Shown here one piece after another: positions 22,410 through 33,739 of a stretch of 64,000 bases of DNA. The DNA is taken from assembly GCF_030253575.1 (NCBI RefSeq), contig NC_080557.1, positions 523,501 through 587,500 of the forward strand. Direction: 5' to 3'. This stretch comes from Rhododendron vialii (taxonomy: Eukaryota > Streptophyta > Magnoliopsida > Ericales > Ericaceae). The first letter of the stretch is position 1, and each line of letters begins with the position of its first letter. The position numbers were made by a program, and so were the translations under genes. The notes beneath the pieces were generated by a model, which saw only the letters and a program-made list of their open reading frames with translations, searched no databases and was not told where the DNA came from.

Positions 22410-24402
22410 GTTGACAGAGAAGATCGATCGTACCCTCCAAACCCAAATAGTGTTATCTGTTTTTGCTACTGCCGTATAGCCTTGTCTTGAGGATATTCTT
22501 TTTGATACATACACAATTGAATTCTTGTGTCATTGTTGTTCTAGAGCTGGAATCAATATTAATAATTTGTTATTCTTTCTGTATTAATCAGCTTAAATGA
22601 TAATGTTGGAAGTTTGCGAGTGATTAATAAGACTTTGTTATGTGTTTCCGAGTTTATATTCCTTTTTGCATTTTTGCTTGTTGCTGGAAGTTTTCTGAAA
22701 GGAAAATGATACTACATTGGTTCCAACCAGTGTCCCTCCGTTCCAATTTAAGTGTTCCCACGATTTTGTATGCTATTTTCAAATTATTAAATAAAGTCTA
22801 ATAAAGTGCATTAGAAAATGTAATTACATGAAGATTGAACAAATGAGAAGCTAGCAATCCTTTGTGGACCTTTGTTGCCTTGGATTGCCTTCATTTAACT
22901 TCAACTTGAACTGTGCAAGAACGGCCAAAAATAATCACATATCTTTTGTTTTCTATTTCATTTTTTGACTCACAAACTCAAGATCTAAACCTAACAGATG
23001 CCCTTGTTCTTGCGTTTGGTGACCTCCAATTTTTCCCAAGTTTTCAATTTTTTGGGCCCACCCCGTGTTTGTAGTAAGGAGACCCGGACCGTTCATCTGG
23101 TATATTTGCAAAGAGAATTTCATGTCAGAAATTAACTTGGTCATGTATCAGTATTTACATGAACAAGTCGAATTTGTGCAGTAGCTAAAAATTTAGCGCG
23201 CGAGGACAACATTAAACATGGTCTTAGAATATCTTATTTTTTTATTTTTACTATACAAAAATAATATAAAGAAATGAATTTAGTAAAACGTAAAATTTGC
23301 TGCAATATGCAGAAGGAAATGGGTCTTTATATAAAACAAATAAGTTGAAAGATCTTTTTGGAAAATTGCCAAAGACAATAGGGGATGTAAGTAAATAATA
23401 AGAAAGGAGACATAGTATAATTCTGAGGATTCAAATTGTCATGGACATTATACTATAGGGGTGGAAGTAAATTAATGAGAAGTGTAGTGTGGGCACATGC
23501 CAGTCATACAGTGCATCCGCCGCTGTTTGCGCACAAAAAAATATGATTTCAAACTTCAACACTCTGTTTTTTCTCTTGCACAAATGAGTTTGGTCTTTCT
23601 GATCAACTTCTTCTTTTTTCATGAAAATTAATTTTTGCGAGGTCTACGAGATTATCGGTCCGAAAGATCCTCAAAAGCCCAAGGTGAACCCACAAAAGCT
23701 GAAAACTGAAAGGAACCTGAGGATTGCAAACTGGAGTTGAATAAGATGCCATTTTGTACTTGCATTATTTACAAAACCAGCTCTCATTAACGGAAAATAT
23801 TTCAGTGACGAGCGGGTACCACATGACGCCCGCTTGTGCATTCGAGCCGCCTATTTTGTTTTTGAACGGCTCAAATTTGGAGAGAGAAAGTGTTGAGATG
23901 AGAGGAGAGAGAGGGTTTCAATCCAAGTCATCTAAAAATATATCGGACGGCTCAGTTGCGCCGAACGAATACCACGTGAAATATACCCGTTTCACACTCA
24001 AAAATCTCTCCTCATTAACAAATATGTCTGAATGTCATAACAGGTGGCTCACCATCCACAATTAAATCCCTCCCCACTAACAGGGAAATACTTTGTTTAT
24101 ATAGAAAATGAACAAAAAAAATCTGGGAAACAGGTGGAGCTCGCACAAAAAGCACATTCAATGACCCTCTTATCCATATCTCAGTCTACAAATTCACTTC
24201 TTCCTCAACTTCTTCACATGCTGCCATTTAGCAGTGGAAACCTCCAAAGCACCCCTTTGTCTCTACCACCTCCTCCTCCCCACCCGTACCCATATATAAA
24301 TGCTCTCTCTCTCTCTATCTCAAGAGAATGTCACTCAACTTCTTGAAGCTTCTCTCACATCATCCTCCACCTCTTCATCACCATCAACAGAGCTTTTAAA
24401 CA
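22410..24402. other. Intergenic region between XTH copies
   Basis: The first few hundred bases are the likely 3' UTR. A Stowaway-like end ('tgtccctccgttccaattt', 22732) appears without a clear partner, and a weak inverted pair around 23805-24010 may be another MITE. The final 120 bp are the promoter and CT-rich leader of the second XTH. Confidence 0.5.
24293..24300 (+). promoter_or_regulatory. TATA box of second XTH gene
   Basis: TATATAAA 103 bp before the ATG, directly followed by a CT run (24301-24318) that would lie in the 5' UTR. Confidence 0.65.
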
Positions 24403-27085
24403 ATGGCTGCTTCCCTTTCATATTCCACAGCTGCCTTGTGTTTGTCAATCCTTGTGCTACTTGCTTCTTCACTGGTTCCTTCAGCTGCTAGCTTCAACCA
24501 AGACTTCGACGTCACTTGGGGCGACAGTCGAGCCAAGATACTCAACAACGGCGACCTTCTTACTCTCTCTCTTGACAAAACATCCGGTTCGGGGTTTCAA
24601 TCAAAGAACGAATATTTATTTGGGAAGATTGATATGCGGCTCAAGCTCGTCCCTGGAAACTCTGCTGGCACAGTTACGGCATACTACGTATGTATTTCCG
24701 TCCATACAAGGTTTTCGCATGTTCTATTTTCCATATTGTCTCATGATGTATTATGCTCACCCGGGGATACGTGTGCTTGTATTGCAGTTATCATCACAAG
24801 GATCAACCCACGATGAGATAGACTTTGAATTCTTGGGGAACTTGAGTGGCGATCCTTATACTCTTCACACGAACGTGTACAGTCAAGGAAAGGGTGACAG
24901 GGAACAGCAGTTTCGGCTTTGGTTCGACCCTTCTGCCGATTTCCACACCTTCTCCATCCTATGGAACCCCAAAGGAATTGTGTAAGCACCCATGCACTAT
25001 TTCATAAATGCTATGCACAAAAAGAAAAAGAAGATATATACTCAGAAAAGTACCAAGCAAGCTTGTTACTAGTATACATTCAAGATTCAACATACTTGGA
25101 CTGTTTAGCAGCAAAATAAACCTGGTGCACGTATTGATTGCAGGGGTGAGAAAAAATCAGTCAAACCGTGAATCCAGTCCAAACCGAATGATTTGGTTTG
25201 GATATTTAGTAGTTTGGTTTGGTTCCGGTTTAAAAAAATTAGAAACCGCGTTAAATGGTTTGGTCTATAGATTTATGTTAATCATTTCGGTTCCAAACCG
25301 ATTTGAACCCTGCGTGCGCGCACATGTGTGTGTATATTTATATATATACACACACAGAGTCCACTTCTTATAAGGGCGCCCTTACTGTAATAGGGTAAGG
25401 GCGTCCCCTTTTCACCCATTTTCCGACCAAATTTTGATGATCCGAGCCGCTCCATGTGTTTAGAACATGATTTTAAGGGTACTCACGAAAAATCAGCCAA
25501 AAAAAAAAAAGAAGACCGGGAAGGGCTTGATTTAAGCAGTTTTTATTTGAACTGTTCGATAAAATACAAAACAAAAACTGCTCGGATCAAGCCCTTTTTG
25601 GGGACCAAATTTCGATGATCCGAGCCATTCAATGTCTTCAGAACGTGATTTTAATGCTACTCGCTAGAAATCAGCAAAAAAAAAGACCGGAAAGGGCTTG
25701 ATTTGAACAGTTTTTATTTAAACCATTCGATAAAATATAAACAAAAACTGCTCGGGTTAAGCCCTTTCTGGGGACTAAATTTCGATGATCCGAGCCACTC
25801 AATGTGTTCAGAACGTGTGATTTTAAGGGTACTTGCGAGAAATCAACAACAAAAAAGACCAGAAAGGGTTTGATTTGAGCAGTTTTTATTTGAAACATTT
25901 GATAAAATATAAACAAAATTGCTCGGATCAAGTCCTTTCCGGTCTTTTTTTTTCTTATTTCTAGCAAGTACCATTAAAATCACGTTCTAAACACATTGAA
26001 CGGCTTGGATCATCCCAAATTGGTCGAAAAATGGGCGTCTTTACCGTACTACAATAAGGGCGCTATTGTAAGAAGATTTGTGTGTATGTATGTATGTATA
26101 TATATAGATACTCCAAGTACACGTGAGAGTTATAGTCAACTAATTTTCTAAATTAATAATCTATTCAATCTACTATTCTATTGAGTATTTATTTACTACC
26201 AAAATTATTTTGCATAAACTTTTATATATCATCCTATAATTTTGATACACCAAAAACACATGGTATAATGTAATGATCCATTAATTTCTAAATTTTCCTA
26301 TGTTTCTATAAATGAAAATGAATTCTTAGTTTATCTCCATAATTTTGAGTATTTTAAATAGTTTACGAAGATGATATTTCAATTTTAAGTAAACTGTGGT
26401 TCGAAACCAAAACCGAACCGTAGTCTAATAGTTTGGATTGGTTTGGTTCTATACCTTTTGTGGGTTGGTTTAGTTTTTCAAATTCATAATCCGTATGTAG
26501 TGGTTTGGTTTTTGGTTTACTATAAAGCCGAACCAATCCAATCCATGCTCACCCCTAATTGATGGGCAGCATTACTTCTGCTAGTTCTTTACATCTCTGA
26601 GCTGTGATTTAGCCGTTGTTGGCCATGTTTCTGTTGATATACATTGTCTCATAAAGAGGGTTTTATTTGTAATCCTTTGTTTCAGTTTCTCCGTGGATGG
26701 AACCCCGGTTAGAGAGTTCAAGAACATGGAGTCAATTGGCGTTCCATACCCAAAGAACCAGCCGATGAAGATATACTCCAGCATTTGGAATGCTGACCAG
26801 TGGGCGACTAGAGGGGGACTCGTCAAGACAGACTGGACTCAAGCTCCCTTTACCACTTCATATGCGAATTTCAAATCCGACGCTTGCATTTGGTCTTCTG
26901 GGGCATCATCTTGTGGTAGTTCCTTGGCCTCCGGAGGCAACACATGGATGTCGCAAGAGCTGGATGCCACGGGCATAGAGCGGATGAAATGGGTGCACAA
27001 CAACCACATGATCTACAACTATTGTACCGATGCTAAACGATTTCCCCAAGGATTCCCCCCAGAATGCAAAGCCACAGCATCCTGA
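24403..27085 (+). CDS. XTH: Xyloglucan endotransglucosylase/hydrolase (second copy)
   Basis: Exons 24403-24687, 24788-24981 and 26686-27085 give 292 residues. Signal peptide (about 1-29), mature start near [12 protein letters not shown], catalytic HDEIDFEF (103-110; E105 nucleophile, E109 acid/base), NLS glycosylation site (113-115), and C-terminal cysteines in [12 protein letters not shown] and [17 protein letters not shown]. Intron positions and phases are identical to the first copy, so the two arose by tandem duplication. Intron 2 has grown to 1.7 kb because a hAT-type element (25141-26557) inserted there; in the first copy the same intron is 174 bp. The role is remodelling of wall xyloglucan. 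The coding frame is intact, so the insertion need not abolish function if it is spliced out. Confidence 0.95.
25141..26557. mobile_element. Non-autonomous hAT element in XTH intron 2
   Basis: Begins CAGGGGTGAG and ends CTCACCCCTA, flanked by ATTGATTG (25133-25140) and ATTGATGG (26558-26565), an 8-bp TSD with one mismatch. Subterminal DNA is full of 'aaaccgaa' and 'ggtttggtt' units in opposite orientation at the two ends, as is common in hAT elements. No transposase is seen. It carries a nested foldback (25364-26075). Confidence 0.78.
25364..26075. mobile_element. Nested foldback with tripled internal module
   Basis: Inverted ends CTTCTTATAAGGGCGCC and, complemented, CTTCTTACAATAGCGCC. Inside, a module of about 175 bp occurs three times in a row. 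Each holds 'gatgatccgagcc', a 'gaacgtgattttaa'-like block, 'gaccgggaagggcttgattt'-like sequence and 'aaaaactgctcgg'. The copies begin near 25430, 25606 and 25780, and a complementary arm closes the element (about 25935-26030). The module is the same family as the foldbacks at 1005 and 14673. Confidence 0.75.
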
Positions 27086-27837
27086 AGATAAAATCACACA
27101 TATATCAGTCCCCTCACTCTTGTAATTAGTGTCCTAGTTAAGGTTTATAAAAATAAACAGCCACCAGTTTGCATTAGAAAGAAGGAAGGATTTAGTCCAT
27201 ACTGAGTAGAATTTTACCCTATTTTTCTTTCAACTAGCCAAATGACGAAGACAGTCGAGTTACCAATGGACTGAACTTTTAAACGCTACAAACAGAGAAG
27301 CATAACAATCTAAATGACTAAATGCATCAGAATTGTGTCTTGTCTCACTTTCCTTGACAGATGCCGTGTACCATCTTAAACACGGCAATAACGGCAAAAC
27401 TACGCTTTGGCGTACCGTGATCCCTTTCTCATTGCTCCTATAGAACGATTTGCATTTCAGGTAACATACCCCCAACCCTAATTACTCAACAAGTATATAA
27501 GCAACAAATAACTAAAACAAAGCAAAGAGTCTTTTTGTCCACTTGGCCTCTCCCTGTGAGTCTGTGACTTGCTATTTAGGAAAGAGGAAAAGTACTTCCA
27601 TAATTTTATTCTCCCTCTCTTTGCCAATTTGACCAGCAAACCAGTTACCAAAGTTTGGCCTGTCGAAATGAAATCCTCGTTCCGCCCAGGCAACATTGAC
27701 TGGACTATTCGATGTCATCATGCTTTTCTTCATTAGTGGGACTCCATTTATCATGAATTCCCTGCTTTTCTTTAAGGTTTCAATTGATTTGACAATCACT
27801 GTCATTCTTTTTTATTTTTTGATCGGCGCAATCACTA

Positions 27838-28290
27838 TGATTCTTGCAACAACATTCAGTGCATCTAGTGGTGACTTCTGTAAATATATTGACATCATTA
27901 AGAGAGATGATTGTGCTAAATGCTAAAAAGACAATCAACAGTGGCAAGTTTCATTGTCTCATTCCCTTAGCTGCGATAAAAAAACAAATCTGTCGACAGA
28001 AAGCTATGGAACTACCATTACAGTCCTTCATGCATCTAACCCTACATACTAGTACAGGAACCCCGGGTTCCTTGCTCTACTTGTATAAGTTTATCATTGC
28101 TCAGTGCAATAAACTAATCTTAGGAAACTTTACTGATGATCCCTTCATTTTTCTGAAAATAATGAGCAAATTAAAGGCATAAAGGGCAACAACTTAACCT
28201 GTGGTTCGACCATGCGTTTGATTTCCACACCCATTCTATCTTTCGAAAGTCCCAAAAGCATTATTGAAGCCTTCATCCGAGTGTTGGACT
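27838..28290 (+). pseudogene. Decayed third XTH copy
   Basis: Fragments in several frames resemble the neighbouring XTHs. SASSGDFCKYIDI (about 27857-27895) matches the mature N-terminus ([11 protein letters not shown]). LGNFTDDPFIF (near 28115-28147) matches [27 protein letters not shown] (near 28198-28243) matches [15 protein letters not shown]. The order and strand are those of exons 1 and 2, and the sequence after 28270 resembles the start of intron 2 of the first copy ('tttccattgacc'). The HDEIDFEF segment and exon 3 are not recognisable, and stops and frame changes break the reading. It is a non-functional relic of the tandem array. Confidence 0.72.
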
Positions 28291-29478
28291 TTCCATTGAC
28301 CTAAATTGTAGTTTTCCCTTCGATGTAAATATCGGCCTGTTTGTAATACAAATAATATGAATGCAGTCCTTAATATTCCATTTCTGCAGAATCAGCAATA
28401 AGAAAGGAGAAAAAGAGGCATTCCAGCGAAACCAATTCTTTTGTAAGCTTAGCCATAAGGCCCATAACCATTATAGCCGCAGGAGTTCCGGCAGCAGTCA
28501 TTATAAAAAAAATTGATTGGCATGCTATGGTCTAACTCCTCATACAGTTTATCCGAATGCGAACAGGATATCCTTGCCTTTTCAATTAAAGTAATGCCAT
28601 GAACCACAAAAAAATTACAGTTACATAACTGAAAACACAAATGCCCTTCCAGCCTAATGATGCCGTAGTAGGCAAATGATGCAAGTGAATCAGATATTCC
28701 TGAGCAGAATACTGAACTCGCTTTTGGAACAATTGACTATTTACACAAGGCAGAAACTAAACAAAACTAAAGCCCCTGAAGTAGGGAAAGGTAGAACTTC
28801 AAAACGGATGGGAAATTTTGCAGTTTGAATTAGAGCAAACCGAACATTGTTCACTATATTATCATTAATAAGAGACTTGAAAAACCAAACATGGGGTTAG
28901 GAGCAGAATTAAACCTTCTTATGTAACCATAGGTATCAATTACACTCGATTGTCATGTTTGAAACTGAAGATACATGTTGCTTTAAGATTTAACATAACA
29001 TAATAGCATTGCTTGGAGAGGTGAAACAGTTTGAACACAACGGTAGAGCCCCAAGATTACTTTCTCCATGCTTCGATGATAACAAGTCATATCCCCTCCA
29101 TTGCAGATGTAAATGATGAACAAGGCTGTAGACCGATGATGTGCGTAGATTTTCAAAGCCACATTGAAGAAGAGCAAAAACTGATCACATCTCCAGAAAT
29201 CCCTCGGATGTTGAAGAATATGATTGCAAACAAACCCCAAACTCAGCATTAAGTTGTGCATCCACCATCCCATAGTTATTGACAAATACTTTGGCCCTGA
29301 AAGCGTCTAGACCAAGTCATACTGCATCATGGTAACTATCCTTCCCCTCAAATATCAGCCGACTTAAGGTTCCATGTAAACTATGTACCAACCTTTAAAG
29401 CTAAACATTAAACAAAAGACTTATTCATATATGCAATGTAAGTTCTAAAATGAGTTAATATCCAAAAAAACCCAAGGG
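28291..29478. other. Intergenic, nothing recognised
   Basis: Ordinary AT-rich sequence. Open frames are short and unlike known families. Confidence 0.5.
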
Positions 29479-30710
29479 CTAAACTTCAAATAGAGTCTCA
29501 TCATATGGAAAAGCTTTATAGCATGATGAAGAATGTGACAAATTGCAAAGCTCCTTTGGGGTCTGGTTCTTAATATCATAAGAGAACAGTTTACCAGACA
29601 CTTCTACCACAAAAAAAGACTCATCTTCACTTTCTCCTCTGCCCAAAAATACCAAAGAAAATGCAGAACTGATGTAGTATGAAGACGTCTCTGAAAATAA
29701 AAATATCTCTCGGTTGAGATCGCAACATAATACATAAACCCACCCAGAGAAGTCCTTTTTCATCTCAAAAACATGGAATAGATCGTCGTCGGCTTTGTCA
29801 TTTACAACAACCTGCAAATGTCCTCTTGACTCCCCAAAATAGGCAACTTTTTCTTCCCCACAACTCAATGGTAACGGCACAATCCTAAGGCCTCCTCCCT
29901 CAACATCGAAACAAACGAGCTCCCTATTACTAATCCAATGCACTCCACCATTCCAGAACACTCCATTCTCAAACAGCACTTCATCAGGTACCGTAAATGG
30001 CCCCATCAGCTCACCCCACAACCCTACCTCGGACCGAAAAATTGCGATTCGTACCTTATAATTAAAAGCCGCAGCATTCCATTCCCAGACACAAACAACA
30101 CTATAATGAGGTGACACTAGAGGATCAAACGTCACATAAACACCCACCAAAGTAATATTCAATTCACTCCAGGGTCTAGTAGATTTATCAATTTTGTAAT
30201 TACAGAGTTTGTGGTGGACCCTAGAATCAGCATTGGGCATCGTATAATCGTAGACCACACCCAGTAAAGGAATCCTAGTAAAACGTTTGATAGTGGGTTA
30301 CAAACGTAGTACCTTAGGATAGAATCCCCCGTAGTTTCATCTAACTTGGAATAGCAAAACAACCCATTGCAAGAATCCAAGATGGTGGTACCTGGGTGGC
30401 CGAAGGACCTGAAATGAGGGCCCTGGAGGTGGCAGCCGTCGAAGGGCACGAATAAGAATTCTGGGTCGGCATTGGGGGTGCGGAGGAAGAGGGCGGAGGC
30501 GGGTTTGCGACGACGGCGGCGGGCATGGAGGAGTGGGAATTGGGTCTGGGAGATGAGAGAGAGCCAGTGCTTGCTCACGGATTTGAACTGGGTGAGGGGC
30601 TTAGCGGGTAGGCGGGCTAAGATCTCTGTTAGGAGATCGTTGTTTCCGGCAACGGCGTCGGCGGCGGAGGGGGGAGTGGTGTTGGTGCTGCAGCCGCTTT
30701 TGCGTGCCAT
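29479..30710 (-). pseudogene. F-box protein gene with an apparent frameshift
   Basis: The 5' part (30710 down to about 30290) encodes an F-box (about residues 22-60: NNDLLTEILARLPAKPLTQFKSVSKHWLSLI), then the usual plant continuation FLFVPFDG, LDSCNGLFCYS and YYVCNPLS. At the TCAAACG at 30284-30290 (minus strand) the frame is lost. In the adjacent frame the text carries on exactly as the family would, with KRFTRIPLLGVVYDY, through an F-box-associated beta-propeller-like domain to the stop at 29479. One extra A in the AAA run would give about 409 residues, a normal F-box length. So this is either a young pseudogene or a one-base homopolymer error in the assembly. F-box proteins pick substrates for SCF ubiquitin ligases; the target is unknown. 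No intron is needed. Confidence 0.78.
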
Positions 30711-30826
30711 TCTTGGTTACTTCTTATGTTCTTCGCACTTTAATCCCTTTCAGTATGAATCGTTAACCTAATGTAATGTTTACTCAGTCTTTTTTTGTTA
30801 GTAGACAAAGTTAAAATTCTAATCTT

Positions 30827-31282
30827 GAGCATCCACATTGTAATAAGTAAATTGGTATGGATAAGCAAATTTAACAACAATGCTAAAAAAACACTTCACA
30901 TTGTAATAAGCAAAGTTTCAAGTCTTTTAGCAAATAATCAAATTCTATCCATTCCATAACCAAACTTAACAACTTTTACCAATAACCAAAACTCAATAAC
31001 CAAACCCAATAACCAAATTCAAAACTAAAAAACTAAAAACACCCCACATTAGAATCGTCTCATCGAGACGAATAATTTGGTGTGGTCGGGTGCGTGATTA
31101 AAACTCGTTTGCAATTGGACATATGTGCATTGCGTATTTTAGGGAGTTTTTTTTATAGGGATGCAAAAATAACCAATGTGGAGATAAAATTTGTTAAGTT
31201 TGATTATGAACTAAATGAATAATCAAATGCTGATGTGACACATTTTGATTATTGATTTTGATTATTCCCATTGCGGATGCTC
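30827..31282. mobile_element. MITE related to the one at 7338
   Basis: Ends GAGCATCCACATTGTAATAA and, complemented, GAGCATCCGCAATGGGAATA. 456 bp with AT-rich interior and no coding. The flanks no longer show a clear TSD. Confidence 0.6.
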
Positions 31283-32126
31283 TAGGTTTTCACCGCCACC
31301 ATTAATTGTGGACCTCACCGTGCGTATATTATAGCAATCTGAACCGTTAATCTTATAGAATCTACAGAATAGCATATGTTCACTAAAAATAGGCTTCATT
31401 GGACATTGATAAGTATATAAAAAATTGAATTCGAATTTATAAAAATTGATGGTAGAGAAGTTTAACCTTTAACCATCCATAACCGTTTATTATAGACCAA
31501 AAATAAAATTTTAATGTATTTTATCGATATTCGATTAATCTGATTTTTTGCGTGGATGTATTACTTTACGGGACCTACAAGATGAACAGTTCAAATTACT
31601 GCAAAAAACACACGGTAGGACCCCCAATAGGATGGAAACCATAGCTAACACTTTTCATTTTCATTGCAACTTGGAAAGCCTCTCTTTTCTCTCTGTAAAC
31701 TAGAGAGCCTCTCCCTCTACACTTTCCACCTAAGGGGCACCTCCCTCTCCTCTCCTGCTTTCCCACTTCCTCCCTTTCTATCATCAAAAAACAACTACGT
31801 ACAAATCCAAAAAAATCTCAAAAGGTTATTATCTTTTAGCTAGCAATTAGATGGGAAAATAGGACATTTTTGCCAAGAAGTTTATGGGGTTGAGGGATCA
31901 TCTTTGATACTTACTATCTTTGATTATTTGTTCTAAGAAATCCGCTTGAAATCTGTCTCAATATAGAAAATACTACTAATGAATACAGGTGAAAAAATTG
32001 ACTGGATTCTTAGAATCCCAGGAATATTGTCCTAATGGAATGAAGTCAATATTATTGGATTCCCAAAATGTCATAGGGAAATATCTAAACATTTAATGTC
32101 ACACAAAGGTGTGGTGGAAATCCTTG

Positions 32127-32135
32127 TATATAAAT
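32127..32135 (+). promoter_or_regulatory. TATA box of PMEI-like gene
   Basis: TATATAAAT about 200 bp before the first ATG. Confidence 0.45.
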
Positions 32136-32326
32136 AACTTCTGCTTGCTACGAAATCCATTGGAATCATAATCAACGTCTAAAGCAATACCACAGGCTTT
32201 AGAAGGTGCTTCAAGGGGTTAGTTCTTTGTCTTAGTTCTTATTTCTTACTACCTTTTTGTGATATACTTTGAATCACAATATGTCCGAATGTATTTAGAG
32301 GTTGAATTGATGCAGGTTTTGCGCTT

Positions 32327-32875
32327 TTGAATTGCTTCAAACAGATGGTAGTGTCACGTAGCGTCAATATAATGTTTCTTCCTGTTATCTTTCTTGTCGC
32401 CTTCAAGATTATGCATAACCCGGCGTTGGTGAATGGGGATGCAACTTTGATTGGTCGCGTTTGTGGCAAAACATTATTTCCTGCCGATTGTCGCCGCTGT
32501 TTTGATTCCGATCCTCAGAATGGCCGAGTTGATGTCAGAGGCCTTGCAGGGATAGCGATCAAGTGTTCATATGCTCCTGCTATCGATGTTGACAAGCTGC
32601 TCACGACGTATACACGGAACGGTCTTTCTGAATACGCATTCTGCTTACAGCAATTCGACTATATCGTGCAGAAACTATCATTAGCACAGCAAAGTTGGAA
32701 GAACAACCGCTATCAAGATTCCAAAAATCTAGTACAAAAAGCAATAGGTGATTATTTTGTGTGTCTTTACGGTCTTAAAAAGCCGAGATATCCAGACCAG
32801 TTTATTGAGGGGCTATACAGAACCAGAACTTCTTGTGAGAATGCTGTTGGAGCCTTAAAACAAATTGGATCTTAA
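32327..32875 (+). CDS. PMEI/invertase-inhibitor-like secreted protein
   Basis: 182 residues, intronless, the size of plant pectin methylesterase/invertase inhibitors. A signal-type hydrophobic stretch (about 13-28) suggests secretion; the second Met (residue 7, 32345) is an equally good start and would give a tighter signal peptide. The mature part has the family's cysteine layout: C46 and C55 in the N-terminal hairpin (RVCGKTLFPADC), and C106 and C146 in the helical bundle. There are extra cysteines C58, C80 and C170. The helix AIGDYFVCLYGL and the closing TSCENAVGAL are typical. Such proteins bind and block pectin methylesterases or acid invertases in the wall or vacuole; the sequence alone does not say which. 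Confidence 0.82.
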   Translation: MNCFKQMVVSRSVNIMFLPVIFLVAFKIMHNPALVNGDATLIGRVCGKTLFPADCRRCFDSDPQNGRVDVRGLAGIAIKCSYAPAIDVDKLLTTYTRNGLSEYAFCLQQFDYIVQKLSLAQQSWKNNRYQDSKNLVQKAIGDYFVCLYGLKKPRYPDQFIEGLYRTRTSCENAVGALKQIGS

Positions 32876-33739
32876 GATAGAATTCGTAAGATGGGAATAA
32901 TTAACCAATTTATGGCTTTGCTAGTATTTATCAAAGCACATACATTGTGAAACAAATGTTTCGTTGTGTTCATCAAACATTCATACGGCTGTTTGGTCTT
33001 TGTGTCTCTTTGTACAAAGTATAATTTGACAAGTCCACCTGCCAATACAAATGAAGTAATGGGGATTTCTCCTAATGATACGAGCATTCTCTGTAACTTA
33101 GAGGAGGAATCTTGAGTGCAATTTTGTTTTGGAAACTATTCACCCAGACCCAAATGTTTTTATGCAATTTCCGAAGATATTTTAAATGATAATCAAAAGA
33201 GATCAGTGAAAACAATTGTTGTAACTGCAAAATAAAAGAGTATTTTTTAGGAGGAAATGCTTCACCAAGGCATTCTTTGGCGTGTTCCGACGGTTGTGGT
33301 TTAGCCGTTCTATCTTGGAAGATAGACGCTGATCAACCTCCAACACCCATCGGTAAGGCGGTAAATCTGTTTTAAAGAGGTTGTTTACAGGGCTCGGTTT
33401 GGATTTCATTACATTTGATTTCTGTAATCTATAATCTGTATACAATCTGAATTCCAGTTTATAGTTTGTAATGGAATCTGTACTCTGGATTATCCACTCA
33501 TATTGTAATTTTTTCCCCACAAGAATTGCTCTATTGGGCTGGCACTTGACTTGCCAATAAGTTTTTGATTGGTGCTACTCTAGTTGCCAACAACGCGAAG
33601 ATGAAATCGCGAAAAATCAGCTTGCATAATTTGGCTTCAGAAATGCTCCGGAGCGGAGTGAAAAACGTGCAAATAAATAGATAAAGTTTAGAAGGCGTCT
33701 GTATCGTAAAAAAGAATGAACACAAGGTCAAGGTAGTAG
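32876..33739. other. Intergenic between convergent PMEI and GT31 genes
   Basis: Probably the 3' UTRs of both genes. Nothing else recognised. Confidence 0.5.

Larger units (their letters stand above)
30711..32326. other. Intergenic, MITE and PMEI promoter
   Basis: Holds a MITE (30827-31282) and, near the end, the TATA box and leader of the PMEI-like gene. Nothing else recognised. Confidence 0.5.

Noticed and set aside
23805-24010. Possible MITE with 'gagcgggta' and 'tacccgttt' ends
   Set aside because: Inverted similarity is weak and no target duplication is visible.
33203-33520. 105-residue minus-strand frame
   Set aside because: Sits in the shared 3' region of two convergent genes and resembles nothing known.
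33388-33520. 'ggctcggtttggattt' start resembling Harbinger-type ends
   Set aside because: No matching inverted end found nearby.
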